Assembly: GCF_013368755.1 (NCBI RefSeq)
Contig: NC_049566.1
Span: 2,170,001-2,234,000, forward strand
DNA length: 64,000 nt
Direction of reading: 5' to 3'
From: Talaromyces rugulosus
Lineage: Eukaryota; Ascomycota; Eurotiomycetes; Eurotiales; Trichocomaceae
Under the pieces are notes generated by a model, which saw only the letters and a program-made list of their open reading frames with translations, was not told where the DNA came from and ran no database searches. Positions 21,912 through 37,100 of this stretch are shown one piece after another (positions within the stretch are counted from its first letter, which is position 1; each line of letters starts with the position of its first letter). A program made the position numbers and the translations under genes.

Positions 21912-23171
21912 ATGGCAACGGCCTCATCGACGCGCCTGCGATGCCTGTACGCATCAACCGTGAAAAAAGCAGCTCCCAGCCAGTCTCTGGCCAGCCTCTC
22001 TCGTCGCTATGCCACAGCCAACTCGGATTCCTCAACCACCCCGTCTCTGTCTGACAAGGCACCCACACGGCGACGCGAAACGACGTTTCGCGATAAACTG
22101 AATGCCGGTCCTTCGTTTTCAGACTTTGTCGGCGGCGGCGGCGATGCACCCATGGATCCGTCAGAGGCATACGCCCTCGAAAAAGTCATGGTTGGACCGG
22201 CCGGTCGGAAGAAGGAACACACTCGTCTACCGTCATGGCTCAAGACTCCCATCCCGGACTCGAGCAATTATAAGCGTATCAAAAACGATCTTCGTGGGTT
22301 GGACCTGCATACCGTGTGCGAAGAGGCCCGGTGCCCCAACATCTCGGACTGCTGGGGAGGAAGCGACAAGTCTTCTGCGACAGCCACTATTATGTTGATG
22401 GGCGACACCTGTACACGAGGGTGCCGTTTCTGCAGCGTCAAAACCAATCGCGCCCCAGCACCTCTCGACCCACACGAACCAGAGAACACTGCAGAAGCGC
22501 TATCACGCTGGGGACTTGGTTATGTTGTCTTGACCAGCGTCGACCGTGACGACCTGGCCGACGGCGGCGCCCGTCACTTTGCCGAAACAGTCATGAAAAT
22601 CAAACAGAAAAACCCCAGTATCCTCGTTGAATGCCTAACTGGCGATTTCGCCGGCGACACCGAGATGGCCGCGCTCGTCGCTCGCTCAGGCTTGGACGTG
22701 TACGCACACAACGTCGAAACCGTCGAAGAGCTCACCCCGCATGTGCGTGACCGCCGCGCCACTTTCCAGCAGTCGCTACGCATTCTCGAAGCTGCCAAGC
22801 GCGCCAAACCATCGCTCATCACCAAGACGTCGATGATGCTGGGTCTCGGCGAGACGGAGCCTCAAATGTGGGATGCGCTGCGCCAGCTGCGTGCGTCAGA
22901 AGTCGACGTTGTCACGTTTGGCCAGTACATGAGGCCAACAAAGCGACACATGGCGGTGCACGAGTACGTTACCCCGGACAAGTTTGAGCTGTGGCGCCAG
23001 CGAGCTCTCGACCTGGGCTTTTTGTATTGTGCCTCGGGACCACTGGTGCGCAGTAGTTACAAGGCCGGCGAGGCGTTTATTGAGAATGTCCTCAAGAAAC
23101 GACGGTCTGCTGCTGGCGGTGGTTCTACTTCTGACAGCGTGTCGAGTGCAGAGTCTGTTGTGGCTAAATAA
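21912..23171 (+). CDS. lip5: Lipoyl synthase, mitochondrial
   Basis: An intronless gene of 419 aa. Lipoyl synthase is a radical-SAM enzyme that inserts two sulfurs into octanoyl groups on the lipoyl domains of PDH, KGDH and GCV H-protein. The N-terminus is rich in Arg/Ser/Ala ([20 protein letters not shown]), a likely mitochondrial presequence. The auxiliary cluster motif [13 protein letters not shown] and the radical-SAM motif [10 protein letters not shown] are both intact. Also conserved are [46 protein letters not shown] and the C-terminal [13 protein letters not shown], whose RSSY serine is a cluster ligand in the family. The frame is open upstream of 21912, but the ATG there gives the presequence. 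Confidence 0.95.
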   Translation: MATASSTRLRCLYASTVKKAAPSQSLASLSRRYATANSDSSTTPSLSDKAPTRRRETTFRDKLNAGPSFSDFVGGGGDAPMDPSEAYALEKVMVGPAGRKKEHTRLPSWLKTPIPDSSNYKRIKNDLRGLDLHTVCEEARCPNISDCWGGSDKSSATATIMLMGDTCTRGCRFCSVKTNRAPAPLDPHEPENTAEALSRWGLGYVVLTSVDRDDLADGGARHFAETVMKIKQKNPSILVECLTGDFAGDTEMAALVARSGLDVYAHNVETVEELTPHVRDRRATFQQSLRILEAAKRAKPSLITKTSMMLGLGETEPQMWDALRQLRASEVDVVTFGQYMRPTKRHMAVHEYVTPDKFELWRQRALDLGFLYCASGPLVRSSYKAGEAFIENVLKKRRSAAGGGSTSDSVSSAESVVAK

Positions 23172-23657
23172 TTTTATTTATGTTCTTGTATATTACTGCG
23201 TTTCTGCATGAGTAGATACCGGCGTTTTGGGTGTTTCTTTTTAGTTCCGTATTCAACGCGGGCTAGCTTCTAGGGTAATGAAATAGAAGAGTCAACCTCT
23301 TTTTTTAGCTGCTTAATAAAACCTATTTTGTGTCAGGTTTTCGAATTGCTTCTGTGTTGGTTGTGTATATACGCTATATGAAATAAAGACATATCAATAT
23401 CCGGAATGAGAAAGCAATTCGTCATATTGATACCTGAGAAATCGATCCAAAGAAAGATATGAAAGAGAAAAGAAAAGTTCGCTAGAAATCGTATCTGTCC
23501 ATGTTTCTCATAGCCAAAAAAAAAGTAGAAAAGGTTAAATGCGGCTACATATTGCTGTCCGCCTTTTTAAATGTTTGATATCTCGTGAGTACCGTGGTAT
23601 TTTTGAAAAAGGTATTTTTTCTGCTCATGGGAAGGGAAGGGGTAAAAAAAAAAAGAC
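23172..23657. other. Intergenic between convergent genes
   Basis: 486 bp of AT-rich 3' flank. Nothing recognised. Confidence 0.6.
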
Positions 23658-25188
23658 TCAGCTTGCAACAGCATTCATCTCGTCAATAGCCTCATGACCC
23701 AAACCAAGCAGATACAAAATATCCGTCAAGCTCTCGCCATTCAGCCGCGTCGGCGCCTCGAGTTGCACTTTGCTCTTGGCGCGCCAGGCAACACCCAACC
23801 CAGCCTCGTGTAGCATGAGCAAATCGTTAGCGCCGTCGCCGACGGCAATTGTCTGCTTGATGGGGATTTTGTTATCGGCGGCGAGCTTTTGCAGAAGAGT
23901 GCGTTTTTGGGCGGCGTCGATGATGGGGAAGGTGGGGACGAGGTTGCCCGTTAGGGTTTGGGTTGTTTCGTCGATTTCAAGCTGTTTTTTTTTAAAAAAA
24001 ATGTTAGCATTAGGGATAGTGATATACATTATTGATGGGGTGTAACGTACGTGGTTCGCAAAAGCATAGTCGATGCCGAGCTCGCCTGCAAGCCATTCGG
24101 CCAAGGGCTGGAATCCGCCACTGAGGACAGCCATCTTATAGCCCAGCACTTTCAAGCATCTGCACAATTCCCGGGCTCCGGGGGAGATGGTTACGATGGA
24201 TTTGAGTTTCTCAAATACATCGGCTGGCACTCCCTTTAAGAGAGCCACTCGGGCTTTTAACGAGGCAGTAAAGTCGAGTTCGCCGTTCATCGCTCGCGCT
24301 GTAATTTCCTGTCGGCTGTCAGTGTCGTTTATTACAAAAGTTAGACTCTCAACATACGGAAACTTCCTTCTCAACGCCCACAAACTTGGCAATCTCGTCA
24401 ATGACCTCGTTCTGGATCAGCGTGCTGTCCATATCAAAGACAGCCAGGCGCTTGTATTGCCTAAAGACGCTGTCCTTTTGCAACACCACTTCGACATTCC
24501 ACTCCCGCTCAAAGCGCCAGATATTCTCGTGTTTGCGCAGATCGGCAAAGGATAGGTAATCTGGATTGGGTAAAGGAGAAATAGTGACCTCGACGACGCG
24601 CGGTTGGTCTTCTTGGTCTAGACAGCGATGTGATGTGTTCATGCGCTGGTACGGGGTATGCAGACCCTCGACAATCTGCAAGAAATGCGTAAGACATAAT
24701 TGCGACACAAACGGGCCGTAGAGGTGGTCCAATGGCTCGGGCTCAGGGCCGGGGGGCTCTCGAGGGAGCTTCTCAATGTCGACAGTCGGGGCCGAGCCAA
24801 TTGGTACAGACGGTGAAGGCAACAGGCCACTGCCAGAGACACTAGGCGCATCGGTGTTGTGAGCATTGGCGGATTTGTAGAAGATGGTCGCCACGAGTTT
24901 CGGGGTTCCTGCGGGCAGCGGATTCGGAGAGGTGGGGAAAATGCTGTGGACGATGCCACTGTCAGTCACCCTTTCCGGGTCTGGACTGATTGGGTTGGCA
25001 TTGTAGAGCAGCGACGACTTGGAGTTTTCTTCGGAATTGAGCAGGACGTCGGTGATGTTCTGTGTAATGGGCGGCGTGGGCTTGTATTGCTGGTGATCCT
25101 GGATAAAGGACCCGCCGGACAAGGAGCTGTGCCGCAATACCGGCCGTTCAGGGCGCGCAGTATTGGCGGGATCTGACGTTGCCGCCAT
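23658..25188 (-). CDS. Phosphoserine phosphatase (SerB/Ser2 type)
   Basis: Exons 25188-24358, 24308-24051 and 23981-23658 give 470 aa. The enzyme does the last step of serine synthesis: phosphoserine to serine plus phosphate. The HAD core starts near residue 260: FDMDSTLI (nucleophile Asp and acid/base Asp), VEKEVSEITARAMNGELDF, LSGGFQPLAE (motif II), KRTLLQKLA (motif III Lys) and AVGDGANDLLML (motif IV). The 250-residue N-terminal extension is Pro/Ser-rich, then has a region PLDHLYGPFVSQLCL and PRVVEVTISPLPNPDYL typical of longer fungal SerB proteins. The second intron contains a T9A8 palindrome. Serine feeds cysteine synthesis, which fits the adjacent sulfate-assimilation genes. Confidence 0.92.
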
Positions 25189-26155
25189 GGTGAGGAAATA
25201 TTGAGGTGGTGAGTGAATGAGCTTTGTTTCAAGAGCAGAGCATTTGGAGGCGTTGCGTGGGGCTGTAATATTTGTATCGCGAAAGGGCCAGCCACGTGAT
25301 ACTACCTGGCCGGGATGTGTGGCGTCATTGGCTGCCAGAAATCTTCAACCACAGAAAAAAAGCTGCCCCTCTTTTGCATTTACTGTTAACTAAGCAACGA
25401 AAAGACGGAGAGAAGTCTGTTACAAGGTGTATTACCGGTACATAATGCCTATTATGGTCAGCAAGACGTGCCAACTGTTGCAAATGTTGTCTACCAACTA
25501 ACTACAGAGTGTTGTTGAGAGCGAGTGGGATGGGCCGGTGACGTCAGAAGGGGCGAGAGCACTACGGACGAGGCTACAATGGTAGCAATAGGAATAGACA
25601 GGGCTTGAGATAAGCCCTAGGTTGCATGGAGTATTTTTACGGCATGACTGGCCCTGGAAAGATTGAAAGGTTGAAAGCCGAGTCTCGTCTGCATCCAGGA
25701 ACCGGAGATAATAAGAATGGGCCATGGCCGGCACAACCACGTGACTGGCATCACGTGCGCTACGGCGGGCACAGCCACCCGAAAGGCAAGAATTGCGTGA
25801 TTTCCACATGGCAAGCTTTTTTCTGCCGGATTTGCCGCAAACGGCAGGCGGTGGCAATGCGAGCTGGTATGGCGTGCTCGCATTTCCCAATCGGGCAACA
25901 AGGCCCTGGGCGGCCAGCCAAACATGACGCTGCCTGCAGGCCAAGATGGAGTCACGGCGAGGGATGTTTCGGCTCTTCCAGGGAGTGATTTCAAAGCCAT
26001 CGTCCTATTGCATCAGTCTGCTCTCATCAATATCACTTCCATCACTTTCCTTCTCTCCTGCTAGCCTGTCTTTAAAGAGCAAACAACAGCCAACAGAGAA
26101 AATCCTGTCATTCTAGCCATTATTGCACTTCTCCTGCAGTCCGCACACCGTCACA
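25189..26155. promoter_or_regulatory. Divergent promoter region with CACGTG boxes (serB / PAPS reductase)
   Basis: 967 bp between divergent genes. CACGTG boxes lie at 25293-25298, 25738-25743 and 25752-25757; the last two are one and a half helical turns apart. CACGTG is the core bound by Cbf1-type bHLH proteins, which act on sulfur genes in yeast. The role here is only inferred. Confidence 0.4.
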
Positions 26156-27149
26156 ATGCCCGCCAAAGTACAGTCCCTCTACCCCCTGGACACCGAACTC
26201 GCCGACAACGAGTCTGGTTATGGCAGCGCCTCGTCTAGCGAGGCCAGCCTGCCTGAAATCGTCTTTACCAAACCTCATCTGCAGTTCCTCAACCGGCAAT
26301 TGCAGTTTCTCGAGCCTCAGGGTGAGTCTCCTTCTCTTTCATGCATGGCGGGGGCGGGGCATGAGTGACCGGAACTAACAATTGATATCAGATGTCTTGA
26401 GATGGTGCATCACCAGTCTTCCCAACCTGTTCCAGACCACCGCCTTTGGTCTGACCGGGCTGGTCATTGCCGACATGCTGTCGAAGTTGAATGTGCCCCG
26501 CCCGCAGGTGGTCGACATCGTCTTCTTCGACACACTCCACCACTTTCAAGAGACTCTTGATCTTGTAGAGCGTGTCCGCCAGCGCTACCCCCACATAAAC
26601 ATTCACTCATACAAGCCGGCTGGTGTCGAGACCGAAGCCGAGTTTGCCCAAAAGTATGGCGAGCGCCTGTGGGAGACTGACGACGAGCGCTACGACTGGG
26701 TGGCCAAGGTCGAGCCGGCCCAGCGTGCCTACCGTGAGCTCAAAGTCGATGCTGTCCTAACCGGCCGTCGCCGCAGCCAGGGCGGCAAGCGTGGCGAGCT
26801 CGATGTCATCGAGATCGACGAGGCCGGGCTTATCAAGATCAACCCGCTGGCCAACTGGACCTTTGAGAAGGTCCACCAGTATATCACGGACAACGAGGTG
26901 CCGTACAACCAGCTCCTGGACCAAGGCTACAAGAGCGTTGGCGACTACCACTCGACCAAGCCCGTCAAGGAGAACGAGGACGAGCGGGCTGGTCGCTGGC
27001 AGGGCCAGGTCAAGACCGAGTGTGGCATCCACAACCCGCGCTCCAAGTACGCCCAGTTCCTGATGGAGATGGAGCGCAAGCGCCAGGAAGAAGCCCTCGT
27101 GCAGGCATTCCAGAATGCCAATTTGGAGACCGGAGTGGAATCACACTAG
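26156..27149 (+). CDS. Phosphoadenosine phosphosulfate (PAPS) reductase
   Basis: Exons 26156-26321 and 26392-27149 give 307 aa. It reduces PAPS to sulfite with thioredoxin in assimilatory sulfate reduction (yeast Met16, Aspergillus sA). Seen: TTAFGLTGLVIADMLSKL, FFDTLHHFQETLDL, GRRRSQGGKRGELDVIEID (PAPS-binding loop), NPLANWTFEKV, YNQLLDQGYKSVGDYHST and the catalytic CGIH motif in VKTECGIHNPRSKY. The C-terminus ends in a helical tail. The 70-bp intron joins EPQ to DVLRWC in phase 1. ATP sulfurylase follows on the same strand 1.6 kb downstream. Confidence 0.95.
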
Positions 27150-30863
<3,714 letters not shown>

Positions 30864-31085
30864 ACAACAAAAAAAAAAGAGAGAGATCGGGCCTTGGGAG
30901 TGTGTAAATATATTTATGCAGATTTGGGATACCACAAATGTTCGGGAAATTTTGGGTGTGTAGTCCTAGAGATTGATATATAGATGGCGTTGCAATGATT
31001 ATTTCATTTGTTCTAATTCTGTGTTTCACTGACTTGCACCTGTAACATGTAGAGTTGTATTATTGTATGCCAAGTAATAGAGCTG
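30864..31085. other. 3' flank of ATP sulfurylase
   Basis: AT-rich 3' region up to the inverted-repeat element. No gene. Confidence 0.5.
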
Positions 31086-31489
31086 GACTTTTAGCAAACA
31101 GCCCCCAAAAGAAAACTAATGGGAGGGAGGACTTGAATAAATCGGGTTTAGTGTGGGCGTGGTGGAGGATTTTAGGTGGAAAGTGGTGTCATCTGATTAG
31201 GAAGGTGGTCTAAGACTAAAAAAGGGTTTCTAGGGTAGAAGAATAGTTCTCTTAGATAGGAAATCCTTTTCAATAATTAGGAAAGTCTTGTAATTGGTGT
31301 GGTTTAATAGTATAGCTTCATGTAGCTTTTTGATATTTAGATATCTTACTAAATCTTTAATTAGAATAGCTTCTGAATAATCCTGCGAGTCTAATTCTAA
31401 AATTGACTAAACCCTTTTTTTTATTTCAGCTAAACCCGATTTATAAGCTCTCCCATTAGTTTTCTTTTGGGGGCCGTTTGCTAAAAGTC
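31086..31489. mobile_element. MITE-like non-autonomous element with long terminal inverted repeats
   Basis: About 404 bp, bounded by inverted repeats of about 60-65 bp: left arm 31086-31150, right arm about 31426-31489. Each arm starts GACTTTTAGCAAAC, then CCCCCAAAAGAAAACTAATG, and ends near ATCGGGTTTAG, with only a few mismatches between the arms. There is no ORF inside. A target-site duplication is not obvious, so the exact ends are uncertain by a few bases. Confidence 0.8.
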
Positions 31490-31727
31490 TGTATTAATGA
31501 CTAACTTGATGGGTGTTAATCTCCAGATGTCCAGTGTCAATTGATGCCTTTATCTATTTTGGATTCCGAGTGAGGTCTTTGATAGCCCGGTTATGGCAAC
31601 GATAGTTGAACGTCTTTACATGTACAACTTGAAATATTTTATAGCTGAAAAACTTATATATGCAAGCATAATAATCCTGGAATTGAAACGTATAACCAAC
31701 CCCCACGAATAGTGAACAGAGACTAAA

Positions 31728-32056
31728 TGTAAAGTGGGTGGTGTCTGAAAGACTTATATATGAGGGAGTTGGAACCTACTGGGCTCTGAGGGGGTTCCTA
31801 CTAGGAGTCGAGGCAGTATATAAAGTAAATAGATATGGGTTATATTGATATAGAATAAACCGCTTGAGCCCCTTCATCCTGGGGGATGGGGTCTCAAGCT
31901 TATAAGCCTGATCTAGATGAGATCCTACTTCCTAACAGGGTTATATTCACCGAGCATGAGGGGTAGATGCATCCTTTGTGATGTATCAACTCAACCCGCG
32001 GAGGATATGCAGGCCTTTGTAAGCCGGATCGGCATCCCCGAGCCTGGCACTTCACA
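31728..32056 (-). repeat. 3' LTR of the retrotransposon
   Basis: 329 bp, identical to 39185-39513. Just inside it lies a purine-rich stretch on the coding strand (32058-32069, AGGAGGGATGGA-like), a plausible polypurine tract for plus-strand priming. Confidence 0.95.
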
Positions 32057-32435
32057 ATCCATCCCTCCTGGAAGGGATCGTCCTCGAGACCTTGTATCCG
32101 TAGGTTGGGAATAACCTCATGTCTGACGCGGTGGTTGCTGCGGCAGCCGGCCAATCAAAACAAAGGGCATCACGGTTTCCTGATTCGGAAGGCGGTTTGG
32201 TGCAGCAGTGGGTGGGTCCACCCACGCGTGTGTTGACATATGGGAACTCCAAAAATAAACATGGGATGTTCCTTATCCACGCGCAGCAACACCTTGGTAT
32301 GTGCCCCTTGTTGATTCCCCTGTCGATTGGTTTCGAGTTGTAAGCTATCACGGACATTTTGCTAATCTTAAATCATGGTAGTTCTTAGAATCAAGCTTTT
32401 TTCTTCGTCCTGTTCTGCTTCTGCCTCTGCCAGCA

Positions 32436-33868
32436 ATGGCCCCCCGCGCCCCCAAGCCCGTTCGTCTCCCAGTTCAGGTGCATGTTGACCTATCCTGACG
32501 TTCTTGTAGAAAACCCCAACCCGTCGTGGGCCCTCGGGCTCTACTCGTCGTGGCCGCGGTGCTCGCCGCCCTGCTCTGGTAAGTGCTTCCTTGAGAGGCT
32601 CCTAGTCGGCTTCGAGTCGGTTCCTAGTGGAATGGCATAGTGCTTTGGTATCCCGAGTTACCGCAGTTGTCTCTGGGACTTCTCGTAATAGTCATCCAGC
32701 AGTTATTAGATCATTGGCTAACAGGTTTGAATAATAGGAGAATGTTTTTACTCCCCCTGCCGTCACCACCGAGGAGCTTGACGCACTCCTCGCTGTTGTA
32801 AGTAGTTCGATATAGGCTTTCTCAAATCGACCTTGGTTTCCCCCTCCTAGTAGGCTCCGTCTCGGGGCCTAGGTGGATAGTATATGTAGTAGATACTAAT
32901 AGGTATATCCAATTTTTAGGAAGATTCGGACTTGTCGTCCCTTGAGCCCGATGCCGACATGACCGATCGCCTTGAGTCTGGCCCTGCCGGGGATGCCACT
33001 TCGGCTCCCTTGGCTGAAAACATGGTGGAGGATGCCGATGAGACTCCTCGTCATACACAGGCCGCCTCTGAGACGCCTGTGCCGGTGGCTTCTGCCCCGG
33101 GTATCCCTGATGTCCTTCTGTCTGGCGACCAGCCAGACTTTTCGGGATACTATGACCCTCAATCTGGGGCTCCTTTGTGTGCGCTCGGAGCACGCGGTCT
33201 ACATCGGTTGACTAGTCAGGAGTCAGCTCGATTGGCGAGGGTCCCTCCTGCGTACTTTGGTGCCGTCCCTGTGGCGGATGAACGCTTAGTACTTTGGCAG
33301 AGCCACCCCTGTTTGCGTTGTGCAAAACTGGTGGGCCGCCACCAGAATTTCTGCGTGCGGCGTCTGCCAACGGAAAAGTGTTGTCGCTGTTCCTGTTTGG
33401 GAGTAAAATGCGATTCTATACCAGACTCGCAGTTGGCCTCATTCCGCATTGTGCAAGCAATGTTCCGCTTGGGCGTGTCTCCAGAGGCCATCCGGGCAGC
33501 CGCCGATTGGGTTCGGGTTGTCGAGGGGACGCTCCGTAGGGAGCCATCCTCGTCACCCTCTCAATCGCGGATTCGCTCGCTGGGACCGTCCGAGTCGGAC
33601 CGAGTCGCAGCATTGGAAGCCCGCCTTGACCGGATTGAAGGCACCATGGGCCAGATTCTTCAAATCTTGAATCGGCAAGTAAGTGTAATCCCTTTTTGGC
33701 GTTTGCTTTCAATGGGGCTTTTGCCTAGTCTAGTACTGATGGTAATAGAATGAATATTTTGGCATTGCGCCTGCCGCTGTCCCTGCTGCTCCTGCTTCCC
33801 CTGCCGCCCGCCGCCATGGCGGTGTTTTGTGGAGTCCTCCTGCGTGGGGTGGTCCTTCGGGACAGTAG
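32436..33868 (+). CDS. Antisense spliced gene inside the retrotransposon, Cys-rich protein of unknown function
   Basis: On the strand opposite to gag-pol, five exons (32436-32477, 32510-32578, 32738-32797, 32920-33678, 33749-33868) join with GT-AG introns, every one in phase 0, giving an uninterrupted 349-aa protein. The N-terminus is Arg/Gly/Pro-rich (MAPRAPKPVRLPVQ, then RRGPSGSTRRGRGARRP), like a nucleic-acid-binding tail or nuclear signal. An acidic, disordered region follows. Next is a cysteine cluster (CLRCAK, 11 residues on CVRR, then CCRCSCLGVKC) that looks metal-binding, then a coiled coil (DRVAALEARLDRIEGTMGQI) and a Pro/Ala tail. It starts 380 bp from the 3' LTR. I do not recognise a named family; similar Cys-cluster proteins are scattered in fungal genomes as far as I recall. 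It could be an accessory retroelement protein or a captured host gene. Confidence 0.7.
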
Positions 33869-34189
33869 TTTAGTCTTGGTGGTTGGTTTTCTTTTGTTTT
33901 TTTGAATAATGAAATCTTCTTTCTCGTCGTGCGATTTCCTCGTAGAATCCTCGTTAAACCTGAAACCCGGTGGGAAAAACAGGAAGAGTGATTCCGGAGC
34001 ACAGCCGGCTCCCTCTCATGGCCAAGTAGTAATCCTTGTTGGTGGTGCCAAGGGGTGTAGTGGAGGTGAGGAGGTCATATTTATATACTAGGACGGTTCC
34101 GAGTCGGAGCCTTTGTGGCTCCTAGTCGGCTTCGGGTAGGAGGCCCCAAAGTGATGAAGACCAAAAAAACCTGTTCTTAGGAAAAGGGT
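33869..34189. other. Spacer between antisense gene and pol stop
   Basis: 321 bp inside the element where the antisense gene and pol end tail to tail. It contains two copies of the element's TCGGNTTC/GAGTCGG repeat (34095-34142). No other ORF is supported. Confidence 0.6.
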
Positions 34190-37100
34190 CTATCTTCTTT
34201 TTGCTTTGTAGGCTGCCGACTGGTGATATTCCTCAAGGAGTTCCTTTGCATTGCCGAGGTCTTCTTTATCCAACCATTTGTTCTCATAAGAAGGATATCC
34301 AAGCCATTTTACCAAGTACTTGGTTCGTCCGCGGTAGGTGCGATGGTTGACGATGGCTTCGATTTCCCATTCTTCTTCGTCATCCACAATAATCGCTTGT
34401 GGTTCCCGTTCACTTTCTTCTCCTCTCCGTGGATAATACGGTTCTAATAAGGAGACATGGAAAACAGGGTGAATTCGACGCCAATTCGCCGGTAGCCGGA
34501 GCCGGTAAGCTTGCTTTCCTATCCTTTCGATAACCTCAAAGCTTCCTTCATATGGGAAGTCAAGCTTCTTGTTTGGCCTAAAGGATTTGAGGTTTTTCAT
34601 GGATAACAGCACCCGGTCACCCACAGCGTACTCTTTTAGTTGGTGACGTTTATTGTAATAGGTGGCTTGCACCTGGGTTGCTTCTTCAAGATGAAGCTTC
34701 ACCTGCTCCCTGATTTCTTTTAATTTCTCGACGCGCTCTTGCGTCGATTGAACCGTGGAAGGTTCAACATGGTTATCAAAGGGAGGCTTCGGGTCGAAGC
34801 CGACTAGGCCCCTAAGTGGGGTCGTCCTAGTGCTTGCATGTTTCGAGTTATTATAAGCGAACTGAGCTGCTGACAAATGCTGCGCCCAGTCATCCTGTCG
34901 CTGGTTCGTATAGCAGCGCAGATAGTGTTCCATAACCTGGTTCAATCTCTCCGTCTGGCCGTCCGTCTGTGGGTGAAAAGCAGTGCTCAATCGTCGCTTG
35001 ATTCCGAACTGATACATCAGTTCGGACCAGAATCCGCTAGTGAAAAGCGATCCTCGGTCAGTAACGATGCTATCCGGGTAGCCGTAGATGTTGAAAACTC
35101 TCTCGGTTATTATATCTGCAAGTTCTTCAGCATTAATACTCTTCTTACAAGGAATATAGGTGCCCAGCTTAGTGAAGCGGTCGACAACGACCAATATAGA
35201 GTCATAAACTTCTTTCTGAAGTCTGCTCGGAGGCAGGTCTGTGACGAAGTCCATAGACAAGCTTTTACTCGGTCCTGAGGGGACCGGTAATGATTGCAAT
35301 TGACCATAAGGTCGGTGCCTTCGCACCTTTGCAAGCTGACATATCTCACAAGTACGAACGTACTCGTCTATGTCTTGGTCCATCCTGGGCCAATAATACT
35401 TTCGACTTATTAAGTCAAGAGTTCTTGCGACGCCGAAATGACCTGCATATGGGTGGTCATGATGCAACTTCATGAGTTCACTCCGCAGAGCCATATCCTC
35501 TGGCACATATACCCTCTCGTGGTAATGTAGGAGACCGTTCTTAGTACTCCAAGCCGCCTTCGAGTCCCCGACTCGGTTCCTAGTTGCCTTCGAGTCGTTT
35601 CCGACTCGGTTCCTAGGTAGGTTCCTAGTTGCCTTCGAGTCGTCTTCGACTCGGTTCCTAGGCGAGTCCGTTAATTTGGATTTGGAAATCCCGTCCGCCG
35701 GAACCATCTTCCGCTGAGAAAAGGCGTCCCCTTCCTGCAGCTTCCGTACTAGGTCCGCAGTTGACGGCGTCAAAGAGCCAAAAACGTCCTCGGCTTGCAT
35801 TGCTCCAAGTGCAAGTCTTCTCTGGCAACGGCAGGCTCCGGAAACCTGACCGTCTATACGCAAATCCGTACTGGGGCTCTCCCCTCGGGATAAGCTTGCC
35901 CTACTGGGACTATCCTCTAGAGATATCAAGCTTGCCAGCCTTATGCCGGACTCCAATGCGTTCAATTTCAATTTGTGTTGCAAAGTCGGTAATAATCCGA
36001 CATCTTCTTCTCCCTCCCCGTCTTCAAAAAAGTCCGGGCGTCGGGATGGAGCGTCTGAAGGGTTCTTTACCCCAGGCTTATATTCAATCTCGAAATCATA
36101 AGCCGCTAGAAGCTGAGCCCATCTGGCCTGCTTTGCATTCAACTTCTTCGCAGTGAAGAAGTAAGTTAAATTATTATGGTCTGTCTGCACCCTGATGGGG
36201 TGCTTGCTACCTTCAAGGTAGTGACGCCATTTCTGGAAAGCAAATACAATTGCTCCCAATTCCTGGTCATGCACCAGCCAACGACGTTCTGTCTCGCTGT
36301 GCTTTTGGCTTAAGAAAGCAACTGGATGCCAGTATACTCGGTTTCTAGTCGGTTCCGAGTCGGAGCCGACCCGGGTCCTAATAGGATCCGTATCGGAGCC
36401 TGGTTGCAGAAGTATGGCTCCTCTTCCAACCTTCGAGGCATCCGTAATAATCTTGATTCTCTTCTCTGGGTCAAAGTGTCTTACCACCGGAGGACTTTTG
36501 AAAGCGTCACGAAGCTCTTCAAAAGCCTTCTTTGCTTCCGGAGTCAGTTTGAACCCACGAGTCCCCATTTTGGGATCTCCTTTAAGCATCTCAGACAGCG
36601 GTGCTGTTATGGTTGAAAAGCTTCTTATAAATTTTCTAAAGAACCCAGTAAAGCCCAGGAAAACTTGGATCTCCTTTGCAGACTTTGGTTCAGGCCAGTT
36701 CCGAATAACTTCAGTTCGTTCGGTGTCCATCGAGGTTCCTTGCTCGTCAATGACATAGCCTAGGAATTTTACCCTCTGCTGATGGAAACTGCACTTTGAA
36801 GCTTTTGCATATAGCCGGTGGTCTCTGAGCCTCTGCAGAACCTGTTTAACGTGCTTCACATGTTCTTCTTCTGATTGTGAATAAATCAGGATATCGTCAA
36901 GGTAAACGATTACAAAATCATCAATAAGGCCTTTCAAGGCATCATGAATATAAGATTGAAAGGTCGCGGGGGCATTAGTCAACCCAAATGGCATGACTAA
37001 ATACTCATAGTGCCCATACCGAGTTCGGAAAGCCGTTTTCCACTCGTCTCCGCGCTTGATTCTTATCCGGTGATATGCATCCCGGAGATCAATCTTGGTA

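Noticed and set aside
23984..24001. T9A8 palindrome as a terminator-like element
   Set aside because: It lies inside an intron of phosphoserine phosphatase and intrinsic terminators are not expected in a fungus; it is probably part of the polypyrimidine context of the acceptor.
25498..26000. Overlapping ORFs on both strands upstream of PAPS reductase
   Set aside because: Different frames of the same GC-rich promoter DNA, with no family signal.
35761..36156. Plus-strand ORFs within the pol region
   Set aside because: Shadow frames of the long Pol ORF, without splice signals; unlike the antisense gene at 32436-33868 they do not join to a continuous protein.
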